Under the pieces are notes generated by a model, which worked only from the letters and a program-made list of their open reading frames with translations, had not been told where the DNA came from and searched no databases. From Salvia splendens (lineage: Eukaryota; Streptophyta; Magnoliopsida; Lamiales; Lamiaceae): a stretch of DNA of 64,000 bases. The stretch is from positions 21,483,559-21,547,558 of the forward strand of contig NC_056041.1 in NCBI RefSeq assembly GCF_004379255.2, written 5' to 3'. The translations under genes and the position numbers were made by a program. This document shows, in pieces, positions 12,876 through 23,950 of the stretch (position 1 is the first letter of the stretch; every line of letters starts with the position of its first letter).

Positions 12876-12880
12876 CGAGT
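12876..12880. repeat. Target site duplication of Copia-1 (left)
   Basis: CGAGT here and again at 20005-20009, directly flanking the TG...CA ends of Copia-1. Confidence 0.93.
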
Positions 12881-13251
12881 TGTTGGAATCTTGAATTTAA
12901 GATGTCCTGTCAATGAAGTTTGACCAATAATAAATGTGACGAGATATTTAATTTTGGAGAATTAAATGATATAGCGTCGATCTACGTTCCGCGTAGATGA
13001 CCGTAGTATATTCACTTTCTCAAATCCGATTCCCGGTGAGAGGGAAATAGTGGATTAAAGTTGGTTATATTTTAACTTTTGATAAAGCTATGAGCTGAAA
13101 GTGTAGGGAGTAATTAACTAGTGTTAATTATCACACATAGGAGATGAGACACATCTTTAAATGTGTATTTATTAAGTTACTAATTACACTTAGTAATTAT
13201 CGTGGACTAAGATGGGTGAAAGAGCCCACACCCGCGCGCACTCGCGCCGAG

Positions 13252-13282
<31 letters not shown>

Positions 13283-13908
13283 CTTGGTCTTGGTCTTGGT
13301 CTTGGCAATTGGTCTTTGGGCTTGGTTCTTAGGCTTGTCCCTGGATCCTGACTTAACGTTTTGGACCACCTCAGTTTTGGGCAGCAGCCTGATCAACTCG
13401 GCCTGCTGCGCCTTGAGCGATGGCTTGATCAGTGTCTTGATCAAGTCACGAAGTCCACATGTGACGGCCGGCGGTTACAGGCCCGCCATGATGAAAGCCA
13501 TCAAAGCTGAGTTGCCCCCGCAGTGGACCAAGCCTATAAATAGGCTAGTCATTCCTTGCATTAGAATGAACATAATAACATTCACATACTCACAAGCATC
13601 ATACTCTCTCTGCATTGTCTTTCTTCTCGAAGCTATTCCCTCTCCTCTTCCAGTTCGCCGGAGCTCTGTTGATTGCGGTGCTGCTTCACCAGAGACGTAG
13701 CCGTTTTATCTTTGGGAACGACACGCCAAACCGAGAGCACTACCGAGGCGTATCTCGTCTTGCGGAAAGAGGCCTCCTCGACTCGGCTAAGTTTTATTTC
13801 CAGTTTACAGTTTCAATTTCATTGTAATTTTCAGTTTCTAGTTCTTCCTTCTTGGGTTGTATTACGCCCGGTATTGTTTATCTCTTGTAATTCCAGTTTT
13901 CCCCAACA
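12881..13908 (+). repeat. Copia-1 5' LTR
   Basis: Starts TGTTGGAATC and ends CCCCAACA, 1028 bp. The U3 part contains a GC-rich hexamer array (cccgcg units then ggtctt units, about 13226-13307) upstream of a TATA box. The following bases ATCGCAAGACGAG begin the internal region. Confidence 0.93.
13535..13542 (+). promoter_or_regulatory. TATA box of Copia-1 5' LTR
   Basis: TATAAATA in the conserved context cctataaataggctag, also found in both LTRs of Copia-2. In the 3' LTR of Copia-1 it is mutated to TATAAGTA (about 19630). Confidence 0.7.
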
Positions 13909-13994
13909 ATCGCAAGACGAGATATACTTGCCGTTGAAGGATTCAGACCTTAACTGAAATTAATCACTATCGAAACTTAATACCTTTGTTGGAG

Positions 13995-16907
13995 ATGTCG
14001 ACTGAATCAAACACTGTCGCTGCCACCACCGCTGCTGCAACAACTCCATCCACCGTGTCGACCACTGCACCGGTCAACACATCGTCGATTCCGACGATGA
14101 TGCCCACTCCTGGGCGCTATCCATCTTCATCAACAACCCATTGGGAGTTTGTTAACCCCCTTGGGCCCACTGGTGGATCCACCTCGAGTGGATCGGTTGG
14201 TTCTACTTTTAGTGGTTCCTTCGGATCCTTTAATGGATCGAGTGTTGGGGCCTTCGGGTCTCACACGAATGTTGGGGCCTTCGGGTCTCACGCGGGTGTT
14301 GGTTCCTTCAGGGCTGGTACAAACATGGCGGGCTCTATGCCCAACATGAATGGTGGGGGCTCTATGCCCAACCACGTTGCTGGCTCAAGTGGAGTCAACT
14401 TGAATGGTTCATATCATGGACCAAGCTCGGTGCCTTTGATGCCGCCCGCTGAGAAGCCCTCCAAGTTTGGAGGGTCTGATTTCAAGAGGTTGCAACAGAA
14501 AATGTTGTTCTATTTGACAACATTGGGGGTCGTGCACTTCCTCAAGGAAGACGAGCCACCCAGGCCAAGCGATCAAGAGACTAGACTAAAGGTCTTCTCT
14601 GACTACGACGCATGGCACAAATGGGATTATCTATGTAAAAACTTTATTTTAAGTGCACTAGATGATAGCCTCTACAATATATACTCTAATGTAACCACAT
14701 CTAAACAAATGTGGGAAAACCTAGAGAAGAAGTACCGTAGCAATGATGCTGGTACTAAGAAATTTGTAATAGCTAAGTACTTGGACTACAAAATGGTCGA
14801 TTCAAGACCAGTGATAGACCAAGTACAAGAGTTTCAAATTATCATCCACGAACTCGCCGTCGATGGGATGAACTTGCCGGAAGCCTTTACTTCTGACACG
14901 ATAATTGAGAAGCTTCCGCCTAGTTGGAAGGACTTCAAGAGCTACCTTAAGCACAAGCGAAAGGAGATGACCCTTGAAGAAATGATCGTGAAATTGCGCA
15001 TTGAATCTGACGTGCGCAAAAACGACCAAAAGGCTAGAGGCCATGGCCCCTTTGAAGCCAAGACCAACTTGTTGGAGCGAGGCGGTCCCTACAACAAACG
15101 CCCTCGTCCAAGTCAAAAGGATAAAGGGAAAGGAAAGCAGCCTGCAAAGAAATTTGAAGGCGAATGCTTCAAGTGTGGCAAAACTGGCCACTTTGCCAAA
15201 GACTGCCGTAGCAAGAAGAAGAAGCCGGCAGCCCACGTCGTTGAAAAAGAGTTCAAAGACTGGGACGAAAATGACTTCATCGCTGTGGTCACTGAAGAGG
15301 CCAACTTGATTGAAAACAAGGGAGGCTGGTACATCGACATTGGAGCAACTGCTCATGTTTGTGCCGATAGGAGTAAGTTTTCAACTTACAATCCTGTTGA
15401 TGGGAGGAAGATCAACATGGGGAATCAAGCATCGTCCGAAGTCAAAGGAACTGGAGATGTGATCCTCAAAATGACGTCTGGCGTCTCTATCACGCTGAAG
15501 GATGTGCTGCATGTGTCCGACATCCGAAAGAACCTAGTCTCTGGATCTATACTAGTTAATAAGGGTTTTAAACTTGTATTTGAATCGGATAGGTTTGTTT
15601 TGTATAAGTTTGGAAAATCCCTCGGAAAAGGTTATGTAACCGATGGACTTTTCAAGCTTAGTTTGGGTACGCGCCATGATCCCAAGACTTTGGCTATTAA
15701 TAACAATGCGTCTACTTCCTCTTACTTGATTGAGTATTCAAACCTGTGGCATTGTAGATTGGGACATATAAATTCAAAAGCCATTAAAAGATTAGTGAGT
15801 TTAGATTTACTAAAGGCTAATGAAGTGGATACCCAAGATAAATGTGAAATTTGTCTTGAAGCAAAAATGACTAAGTTGCCGTTTCACTCGGTTGAACGAA
15901 GCACAAAACCCCTTGAATTAATTCACACGGACGTATGTGATTTAAAGATGGTGCAAACTAGAGGTGGTAAAAAGTACTTTATCACTTTCATAGATGATTG
16001 CACAAGGTATTGCTACATTTATCTTTTAAGAAGTAAAGATGAAGCAATAGAAGCGTTCAAAAATTATAAGAACGAAGTCGAGAATCAACTTGGTTGTAAA
16101 ATCAAAACGATTCGAAGAGATAGAGAAGGCGAATATGTAGCCCCGTTTGAAGAGTTATGCAACGCAAGTGGTATAATCCATCAAACGACTGCACCATATT
16201 CACCACAATCTAATGGTGTTGCAGAACGCAAAAATCGAACTCTAAAAGAGATGATAAATGCACTGCTTCTGACTTCAGGATTACCACATAACATGTGGGG
16301 GGAAGTTGTTTTGACAGCCAACTATATCTTGAATAAAATCCCTCTCAAAGGAAAAGATGTTACTCCTTATGAGTTGTGGAAGGGAAGGAAGCCATCCTAC
16401 AAATACCTCAAAGTGTGGGGGTGTTTGGCAAAGGTGATGGTTCCTCCGCCCAAGGAAGTTACAATTGGACCTAAAATAGTTGATTGTATCTTCATTGGAT
16501 ATGCACTTAACAGTAGTGCATATCGATTTGTTGTCCACAAGTCTGAAATACCGACTGTGACCGTGGGAACAATAATTGAGTCAAGAAACGCGGTATTTCT
16601 TGAAAATACGTTTCCTTGCAAAAGGAAGGAAAACGTAGCATCCAATTCTAAGACAAGAATTGAGGATGGAACCACTACTTCTAAATCAACGGATGAGGAA
16701 CCTGAATCGCACAAGCGTGCAAGGCCCGATCCAAATGATATAGTACTAAGACGTGGTAGTAGGGTCAGAACACCAAAAATATTTGGTCCTGACTACATTG
16801 CTTTTATGTTAGATGAAGAACCGACATCTATAAAAGTAGTCTTCGATGGCCAGACGGGCTACACTGGAGAGAAGCTGTTCAAAGCGAAATTGATTCAATT
16901 TTGCTAA
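13995..16907 (+). CDS. Copia-1 gag-protease-integrase polyprotein (truncated by frameshift)
   Basis: The ATG at 13995 follows the LTR and leader. It encodes about 970 residues: a Ser/Thr/Gly-rich N-terminus, a UBN2-type gag domain (about residues 150-340), a CCHC zinc knuckle [14 protein letters not shown] (about 391-404), an aspartic protease whose active site reads DIGA instead of the usual DTGA (about 447), a GAG-pre-integrase HHCC region and an integrase core with IHTDVCDL, the second Asp in RRDREGEY and the Glu in AERKNRT. The frame is lost near 16850, before the reverse transcriptase. The altered protease motif and the frameshift mean it is not autonomous. Confidence 0.9.
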   Translation: MSTESNTVAATTAAATTPSTVSTTAPVNTSSIPTMMPTPGRYPSSSTTHWEFVNPLGPTGGSTSSGSVGSTFSGSFGSFNGSSVGAFGSHTNVGAFGSHAGVGSFRAGTNMAGSMPNMNGGGSMPNHVAGSSGVNLNGSYHGPSSVPLMPPAEKPSKFGGSDFKRLQQKMLFYLTTLGVVHFLKEDEPPRPSDQETRLKVFSDYDAWHKWDYLCKNFILSALDDSLYNIYSNVTTSKQMWENLEKKYRSNDAGTKKFVIAKYLDYKMVDSRPVIDQVQEFQIIIHELAVDGMNLPEAFTSDTIIEKLPPSWKDFKSYLKHKRKEMTLEEMIVKLRIESDVRKNDQKARGHGPFEAKTNLLERGGPYNKRPRPSQKDKGKGKQPAKKFEGECFKCGKTGHFAKDCRSKKKKPAAHVVEKEFKDWDENDFIAVVTEEANLIENKGGWYIDIGATAHVCADRSKFSTYNPVDGRKINMGNQASSEVKGTGDVILKMTSGVSITLKDVLHVSDIRKNLVSGSILVNKGFKLVFESDRFVLYKFGKSLGKGYVTDGLFKLSLGTRHDPKTLAINNNASTSSYLIEYSNLWHCRLGHINSKAIKRLVSLDLLKANEVDTQDKCEICLEAKMTKLPFHSVERSTKPLELIHTDVCDLKMVQTRGGKKYFITFIDDCTRYCYIYLLRSKDEAIEAFKNYKNEVENQLGCKIKTIRRDREGEYVAPFEELCNASGIIHQTTAPYSPQSNGVAERKNRTLKEMINALLLTSGLPHNMWGEVVLTANYILNKIPLKGKDVTPYELWKGRKPSYKYLKVWGCLAKVMVPPPKEVTIGPKIVDCIFIGYALNSSAYRFVVHKSEIPTVTVGTIIESRNAVFLENTFPCKRKENVASNSKTRIEDGTTTSKSTDEEPESHKRARPDPNDIVLRRGSRVRTPKIFGPDYIAFMLDEEPTSIKVVFDGQTGYTGEKLFKAKLIQFC

Positions 16908-18284
16908 ACCACACTTGGGTGTTGGTAGATCTACCTGAAGGTGCGAAACCTCTAGGTTGTAAATACTTAAAAGGACATTTAAGGCCGATGGAACAGTGGA
17001 TAAGTATAAAGTCCGACTAGTAGTAAAGAGTTTTAAACAAAAGGAAGAACATGACTTCTTCGATACCTATTCACCTGTAACAAGGATTACATCTATCCGA
17101 GTGCTTCTCGTTATTGCTGCATCGCACAATCTTGAGATTCATCAAATGGATGTAAAGACCGCGTTTCTAAATGGTGAACTAGAAGATGAAATCTATATGG
17201 AGCAACCCGAAAAAGGTATGCAAGCTCGTAAAGTCTCTATATGGATTGAAACAAGCGCCATTGCAATGGCACTTGAAGTTTGATAATGTGATGTTATCAA
17301 ATGGTTTTAAAATCAACGAGTGCGACAAATGTGTCTACATCAAGAGCACTAATAACGGCCATGTTATAGTGTGTCTATACGTTGATGATATGTTAATCTT
17401 GGGTACCAACACTCAAGTAATTAACGATACAAAGGCCATGTTAAAGAGAAACTTTGACATGAAAGACATGGGTCTAGCCGATGTAATTCTTGGAGTGAAG
17501 ATTCTAAGAACGTCTGATGGAATCATCTTAACACAATCACATTATGTTGAGAAGATATTGAATAAATTCAAAGCCTATGATGGTGCGCCGGTTAAGACTC
17601 CAATTGAACTCGACGTTCACTTGAGCAAGAACAAAGACGAGCCCGTTGCACAAGAAGAGTATGCACGGGTCATCGCGTGCATTATGTACTTGACTAATTG
17701 CACTCGACCTGACATTGCTTGTGCTGTGAACAAATTGAGTCGTTACACGAGCCATCCAAGCAAAGAGCATTGGAGAGCTCTTGTGAGGGTTTTGAGATAT
17801 TTAAAACATACTCAAAATCATGGGCTACACTTCTCGAAATACCCCTGGTACTTGAAGGGTACTGTGATGCAAATTGGATATCCGACAATAGGGACTCACT
17901 TTCAACAAGTGGATACGTCTTTACTTTGGGGGTGGTGTTGTATCGTGGAAATCCACAAAACAGACATGTATAGCCCGATCAACAATGGAATCGGAGTTCA
18001 TTGCCTTAGATAAGGCTGGTGAGGAAGCCGAGTGGCTTAAGAACTTCCTTGAAGATATTCTATGTTGGTATAAGCTAGTGCCACCAGTGTTGATCCACTG
18101 CGATAGTCAAACGGCTATTGGAAGGGCAAACAATGGCTTCTATAACGATAAGTCTCGACATATACGTCGACGACATAACACCGTGAGACATTTGATCACA
18201 ATAGGGGTGATTACAATTGACTATGTGAAGTCAATAGATAATCTAGCGGATCCGCTAACCAAAAGGTTAAACCGTTTGTCATAG
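16908..18284 (+). pseudogene. Copia-1 reverse transcriptase and RNase H remnant
   Basis: The pol continuation is spread over three frames. It includes the reverse transcriptase block [20 protein letters not shown] (about 17150), the catalytic [10 protein letters not shown] (about 17370) and the copia RNase H ([25 protein letters not shown]). Relative to the Copia-2 copy there are small deletions near 16960 and 17215 and frame changes near 17840 and 17930. The 3' end is rearranged before the stop near 18282. Confidence 0.85.
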
Positions 18285-18883
18285 TGGTAACCCAACCATG
18301 ATGACTGGAGATCCACAAACTAAAGAATTGTTAAAAAAAAACCCAACCATGATGACTGGAGATCCCAAGAACTTGGTTCAAAGGGACAACTAAGCTATGA
18401 GAGTTCATGAGAAACACTCACTATATCTATTCCCTAAAGAACAATAGAGTGTTGAAAAATCTGTCTAAGTGGTAAGACTAAGTCTATGACTTTTAATGGT
18501 TCTTTAGGATCTCAAAGAAATGGAGTTCTCAAAGAGACCGAGTATGGCAAGGTACTTGACTAAGAATCACCTATGTAAGTGCGAAGTGTGGTCGCTTCAC
18601 AAAACACACTTATGAATCCAAAGTGGTGTCCAAGACCGCAATGGACACAAAACGTGAGAACGGATGAGGTTGAGGTGTTTAAGCGTTAACACCATTGTCT
18701 CGGTGCACACCGTGGGGGATTAGTTCAAAGCATCGCGCTACTAAGCCGCCTGTGTATCCGATGATGTCGACTATGGAGGGTTCAAAGCCAACAACTACCT
18801 TTCCTTATGCTTATATACCTCTCGAGGGTTGAGCTTGTGTCTGCATACATATGCATTTAGCTATTTCCACTCATGTGGGGGAT
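18285..18883 (+). other. Non-coding region between Copia-1 pol and 3' LTR
   Basis: About 600 bp without an open frame, ending in a purine-rich GTGGGGGAT tract right before the LTR, the likely plus-strand primer. A short unit (cccaaccatgatgactgga) is duplicated at about 18292 and 18341. The equivalent segment of Copia-2 is at 37459-38020. Confidence 0.75.
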
Positions 18884-20004
18884 TGTTGGAATCTTGAATT
18901 TAAGATGTCCGGTCAATGAAGCTTCACTAATAATAAATGTGACGAGATATTTAATTTTGGAGAATTAAATGATATAGCGTCGATCTACGTTCCGCGTAGA
19001 TGACCGTAGTATATTCATTTTCTCAAATCCGATTCCCCGTGAGCGAGAAATAATGGATTAAAGTTGGTCACATTGTAGCTTTTGATAAAGCTATGAGTTG
19101 AAATTGTATGGAGTAATTAACTAGTGTTAATTATCCCACATAAGAGATGAGACACATCTTTAAATGTGTATTTATTAAGTGACTAATTACACTTAGTAAT
19201 TATCGTGGACTAAGATGGGTGAAAGAGCTCACACGCGCGCCGAGCCGCACCCGCACCTGCGCCCATGGTCTTGGACTTGGAGCTTGGCAATTGGTCTTTG
19301 GGTGGTCTTTGAGCTTGGTTCTTGGGCTTGTCCCTGGATCCAGACTTAATGTTTTTGACCACCTCAGTTTTGGGCAGCAGCCTGATCAACTCGACATGCT
19401 GCGCCTTGATCAGCAGCCTGATCAACTCGGCCTGCTGCGCCTTGAACGATGGCTTGATCAGTGTCTTGATCAAGTCACGAAGTCCACATGTGACGGTTGA
19501 ACTAGGGCGTGTACAGCGTCTAGATTCAACGTCGACCACTCAAACTTTCAAACTCGTAACGGCCGGCAGTTACAGGCCCGCCATGATGACAGCCATCAAG
19601 GCTGAGTTGACCCCCACAGTGGACCAAGCCTATAAGTAGGCTAGTCATTCCTTGCATTAGAATGAACAAAATAACATTCATATACTCACAAGCATCATAC
19701 TCTCTCTGCATTGTCTTTCTTCTCGAAGCTCTGCCCTCTCCTCTTCTAGTTCGCCGGAGCTCTGTTGATTGCGGTGCTGCTTCACCAGAGACGTAGCCGT
19801 TTTATCTTTGGGGACGACACGCCCAACCGAGAGCACTACCAGGGCGTATCTCGTCTTGTGGAAAAAGGTCTCCTCGACTCAGCTAAGTTTTATTTCCAGT
19901 TTACAGTTTCGATTTCATTGTAATTTTCAGTTTCTAGTTCTTCATTCTTGGGTTGTATTACACCTGATATTGTTTATGTCTTGTAATTCCAGTTTTCCCC
20001 AACA
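18884..20004 (+). repeat. Copia-1 3' LTR
   Basis: 1121 bp, starts TGTTGGAATC and ends CCCCAACA, followed by CGAGT. Compared with the 5' LTR it has a shorter GC-rich array, a duplicated cagcagcctgatcaactcg unit (about 19375 and 19413) and an extra segment around 19498-19560. Confidence 0.93.
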
Positions 20005-21107
20005 CGAGTTGGTTGAAAATCGTTGCATCGGCCACCAAGTTTCTCTTCTTCTTGTGCTGCTGCTGCATCGAAGCCCTGACGATATCCGTCAGCATCTTGC
20101 TTCATACTCTCCGAATCCCTCTCGACCTGCCCATCAACACGCCCAAGTGGACCCGGACCCGGACCGGGTGAGTCCTCTTCCCGTTTCTGCCCACCGCGCT
20201 GACCAGGACCGACTCGGCCGAGTGGGTCCCCAAGTACTAAAAATTCCCTCACGTCGACTATCATCACGTGTTTGAAATTCCTCCTGACCCGGCCCAATAG
20301 CATCGGGTAGCAGGCCCATCTCCTTAAACTCATCGGGACGTGATCCAGGAACCCGGATAGCGAGTTCTCCGGGTCGAGCTCCTCCGCGTCGAAACCCGCT
20401 ACCGAGCCGTAACTCAGCCGAGTCGACTCAGCGTCGCCGGAGGAATTGGTCCGAGTTTTCCGGCCCCAGATGGGCTCGCCGATTTCCTTCTCTCTCTTGG
20501 TGAGTTTCGTGAACTGGGTCACGTCGAAACTCGGTGGTGAGCGAGAATCGTTGCTGGATTTGTAGCGAGTCAGGAGGTTGAGGAACGAGTCGCTCTCTTC
20601 GAGGACGGCGGCGTGGTGGGCGGCGGAATTGGAGGGGAATATGATCAAAAGATCGGATTTTGAGGCGAGGGGGGAGCGGAGGAAGAGTCTCAGCTCAGTC
20701 TGAGTTAGCGACTCGGCGGCGTGGGCGACGACGAGGTCGGACATTGCTCTGGTGCCGCGGCGGTGGAGGGTGCCCATTCCTTGTGTTGGAGAGATTGGAG
20801 GGGGGTTGAATTTGGCGGCGGCGGGCGGCGGTGGAGGTGGCGGAGGGGAGGGTGGAGAGGGTGAAGAGGAGGAGAGAGGTGAAGAGGAGGAGGAGGAGGC
20901 AGATGGAGATTGTGGATTGAGCTTTGTGGATGATTTGGGAGGAATTTGTGCGGTGGAATGAGGGAGATGGGGAGAATTGATTGAGATTGTTGGGTTTTCG
21001 GTTGCTGGATTCTTGATCTTGATTTTGATTATCTTCGGAGAAGAAAACTAGGAGGAATCCCATTCCCCAGCCTTCGCCGTTGCTCTTGCTCTGCTTTGTC
21101 ATTCCCA

Positions 21108-21160
21108 TCACTCTCTCTCTCTCTCCCACAAACACACACGTAGACACTCTCTCTATATCT
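21108..21160 (-). repeat. (GA/CT)n tract in the presumed 5' leader of the membrane-protein gene
   Basis: CT-rich plus strand (ctctctctctctctccc, 21111-21127, and a second run near 21150), read as GA repeats upstream of the ATG at 21108. Confidence 0.75.
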
Positions 21161-21191
21161 ATATTTATATAAATAATGAAACACACACTTA

Positions 21192-21488
21192 GGGTATCCA
21201 CTGTAAAGCGGACAATAGCCCACTCCAGTTTTTGTCCATAGCCCCAATTTTATTGTCCATAGCCCCAAAATTCTATTTCCGCCACGATAGTGGACACCTC
21301 CAATAGCTCCCAAATTCCAAATACAAAATTCTACATTTTCACCGCCGCGTCCTCGCCCCGAACGCGGCTATCCCGCGTCCGCCGCTCCAATAGCCCCCAA
21401 AAGTTGTCCGCCCACCTTCCCCACTATAGCCGCCCGCCCACCGCCCCCAGACGTGGCTATAGCCGCGTCCTACCCATAGTGGACGCCC
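21192..21488. mobile_element. PIF/Harbinger-type (Tourist-like) MITE
   Basis: A 297-bp element with imperfect inverted termini GGGTATCCACTGTA and (reverse complement) GGGCGTCCACTATG, flanked by TTA at 21189-21191 and 21489-21491. The interior is rich in short repeats of the type ATAGCCGCGTCC and ATAGCCCC. Non-coding. It lies directly upstream of the leader of the split membrane-protein gene. Confidence 0.85.
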
Positions 21489-21491
21489 TTA

Positions 21492-21600
21492 TACAAAAAT
21501 TAAAAATTAAAAATTAAAAATTTAAAATTTAAAATTTAAAATTTAAAATTAAAATAAAAAATAAATTAAATTAAATTAAATTAACTATCTCGACTCTAAA
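21492..21600. repeat. AT-rich tandem repeats (AAATT/TTTAAAA units)
   Basis: A low-complexity run of aaaaatt then taaaatt units directly beside the MITE. Confidence 0.85.
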
Positions 21601-23436
21601 AAAATAGACAAATTTACAAATGGCACGGAATTTAATACGTGACTAATAAAATAAAAGAGAGATGAGAAAAAGTAAGATATAATGAAAATGCAGTAATAAA
21701 AGTAGTGTTAGAAAATTATAAAATCTACTGTGATAGTAGTATATAATTGGTTAAAAAAATTTCAGATATAATTCTTGATTAAAATTAGTTAATTTTTTAG
21801 GATTGAGAAAATAGCTAGTGTTATAAGGGTTATTTATATTTATTTATCAGAGAGAACGGTCATTTTGATTCATTCATATGCTTTGCCAACTTATTTTAAG
21901 AAAATACAGTATAAATGAATAAATCAAATGCAACTGAAGTTGTAATTTTCTTTCACGAAAAAAGCGTAAATAAATACTCCAGTTCTTATAGTCTATAGAT
22001 ATTTCAGTTCTGAACAAAGTTTTGAAAATGTAAAAATCGTTCCGATAATATTATACTCCTTCCGTCCCATAATAATTGTCAGTCTTTTCCATTTCGGTCC
22101 ATTCCACAATAATTGTCATACTTCATTTTTATCGGAAATAGTAAATAGATCGCATATTCCACTAACTCACTTCACTCACATTTTATTATAAAATCAATAT
22201 AAAAAAATGGATCTCACATTTCATTTAACTTTTCTAACCAACTTTTTTTTATATTTCTTAAAATCCATACACACAATAAGAGTGACAATTATTGTGGGAC
22301 GGAGTCGGGACAATTATTGTGGGAAGGAGTCGGGAAGTATCAATGCCTAGGGATGTCACGTTCTACTACTAAACAAAGCAAGTTTCGATCTTTAGATTTC
22401 TCTCGTCTCTCATCACCACAATCTCTCTTATATACTTTGCTGGGGGATTAATTAGCATGTGGTTTATTTAACTGAGTTAAGGTTAAATAACAAGTGTTAA
22501 AAAAGGTGGGATGAAAAGAAAAGAGACGAATAAATCGCTTTTAATGATTACACTTTAGGGGAGAATTTCACTTTCCATTATTCAATACTTTTTTTTTTTA
22601 TCAAATTTAGCCCAATTTTGTTGTAGTTTATTAAAATCTTGATTTAATAATTGGGAATTAATTAACGGGGTAGGGAGTTTGTATTATTGCACTCAAAATG
22701 CAAGGTACAAACTCTTGTATGGGCGAGGAAGGAAGAAAAGCAGTCCAAATTTTTATTTACTTTCTCCATTTTTTTCATAATTTTTCTGATTTATGGTTGG
22801 TTGGAAGAAGTAAATTCATGGGCCATCATCATTATAATGGAGTATGTTTTTACGTTAATAAAATTTTACTTCTTCTATCTACTACTTAAGACTCTCGATT
22901 TGCAATTTAGTTCATGGAATATGTGATCCAAATTTGCAGTTCAATTATATTATAGAATTAACATATAAAAATGGGTCTCAAATTTTATTGGAATTTTCTA
23001 CTCACTTTTCTTTACATTTCTTAAAACTCGTGCCGAACTCTATTGGGATTCCTAATGCCAGAAGCATAAAGTAATTTAAATTATTAGGTTATACTGACTT
23101 TTCGTCAATTCTCCAAATTCCGAACCACTATTAATAATAATAAAAATCAATTTCAATTTTACACAATTATGACATGATGATCAAAATTGCAAATAATATG
23201 AAGAAATCAAATATGATGTCAATGTTGTCATGGTACCAATTTTTTTTAAAGAAAAATAACAATATCCATAAATTTTATATTATCACTAAATCACTCTCCT
23301 TTCTCGTATTTTATCATAATCACGTCTCTCCAAAATTTTGCTGACCTTAGCCAAATAATACATTTTGCCTCCAAATCCGACTTGCTCTGACTCAAAATTG
23401 TCATAGAGACTATCGTAATGAGGTTCTTAAAGATTG
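21601..23436. other. Intergenic AT-rich DNA with MITE material
   Basis: Apart from the Stowaway element at 22056-22337 no gene is visible. Around 22950-23040 sequence similar to the inside of that MITE (aaaaatgggtctcaaatttt, ttctactcactttt) suggests a second, end-less copy. Confidence 0.55.
22056..22337. mobile_element. Stowaway MITE with duplicated right end
   Basis: Begins CTCCTTCCGTCCCATAATAA after TA (22054-22055). The right side has the complementary GACAATTATTGTGGGACGGAG and then a second partial copy (GACAATTATTGTGGGAAGGAG) before the closing TA at 22338-22339. Confidence 0.8.
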
Positions 23437-23950
23437 TTTTATTTATAAAAAAAAGTCTCAAAAGAGTGGTAAGCATACAAAAGTTAGAATAAATACAAAA
23501 TTCTTCCAAAGTAAGAACTAGTTTAACAACCACGATAATAAACTAAGTCCAAAATAACACTCGTCAACTGAAAAACAAGCAATCAGAAATAGTCAATCAC
23601 AACAAAGATGAGTCCACGACTCACCAGGCATACAAGGAATAATCCGGTAGGTCATCTTCATGTTTACCATTCAATGAGATTTGTAAGTTCAGTTGTGTCA
23701 TAACCATCTTATAATTTCAGGTAAGTCTTAGACGAATAAGGAAAATTCTAACATCACCCTTTTGTCAGTACTCCAAGCCTCCAAAGAATGAGTTTTTCTC
23801 ACCATCCTAGTTTGGTTTCATCCCTTCAAATATTACTTTATTCCTAATCTACCATATTGTACAAGAGATCACGTAGCAGAGAGAGCTTCAAATTATTTTA
23901 TTAAATCTCTTGAACGAGATGTCCATCCATGTAATAAAACAAGATGTTGG
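23437..23950 (-). mobile_element. LINE (L1-type) remnant, 3' part
   Basis: Reading the minus strand, the frame around 23840-23950 gives TSCFITWMDISFKRF and CTIWxIRNKVIFEGMK, the pattern that ends the zf-RVT region of plant LINE reverse transcriptases. Several stops interrupt it. The copy continues past Copia-2 at 39150. Below 23640 the sequence is compatible with a LINE 3' region ending in a T/A-rich tail near 23437. Confidence 0.55.

Larger units (their letters stand above)
12881..20004 (+). mobile_element. Copia-1: Ty1/copia LTR retrotransposon
   Basis: A complete 7.1-kb element with LTRs TGTTGG...CCAACA of 1028 and 1121 bp and a 5-bp target duplication CGAGT. The internal region holds gag, protease, integrase, reverse transcriptase and RNase H in copia order, followed by about 600 bp of non-coding sequence. 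The two LTRs differ by several substitutions and length changes, and pol is broken at several places, so it is older than the gypsy element at 42246. It sits antisense inside the coding sequence of the 12772-21108 gene. Confidence 0.95.
12772..21108 (-). pseudogene. Putative Golgi-type membrane protein of unknown function, split by Copia-1
   Basis: Coding sequence starts at 21108 (MGMTKQSK) and reads to 20005, then resumes beyond Copia-1 from 12880 to a stop at 12772-12774. The N-terminus has a short cytosolic stretch and a hydrophobic segment (ISICLLLLLFTSLLLFTL, about residues 61-78), as in type II Golgi proteins. The lumenal part has conserved blocks such as GTLHRRGTRAMSDLVVAH, EPIWGRKTR, STRLSYGSV and LRRWACYPMLLGRVRRNFKH, which I recognise from a plant family of unknown function (recalled as DUF7780; the name is from memory). 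Besides the insertion there is a frame change in the GCC repeat near 20824, another near 20220 after LGDPLGR, and an in-frame TGA at 20102-20104. The last part (KDVNLMVSTESMP...) is in the expected frame across the insertion site. Confidence 0.75.

Noticed and set aside
13190..13444. GC-rich ORFs on both strands in copia LTRs (also 19210-19540, 24283-24621, 38327-38568)
   Set aside because: They translate the LTR promoter hexamer arrays and differ between LTRs of the same element.
14802..15356. 184-residue minus-strand ORF inside copia gag
   Set aside because: Shadow of the gag frame; the sense strand has recognisable UBN2 and CCHC domains.
20752..20961. Gly/Glu-rich plus-strand ORF
   Set aside because: Complement of the CTC/GCC-rich membrane-segment coding region of the minus-strand gene.
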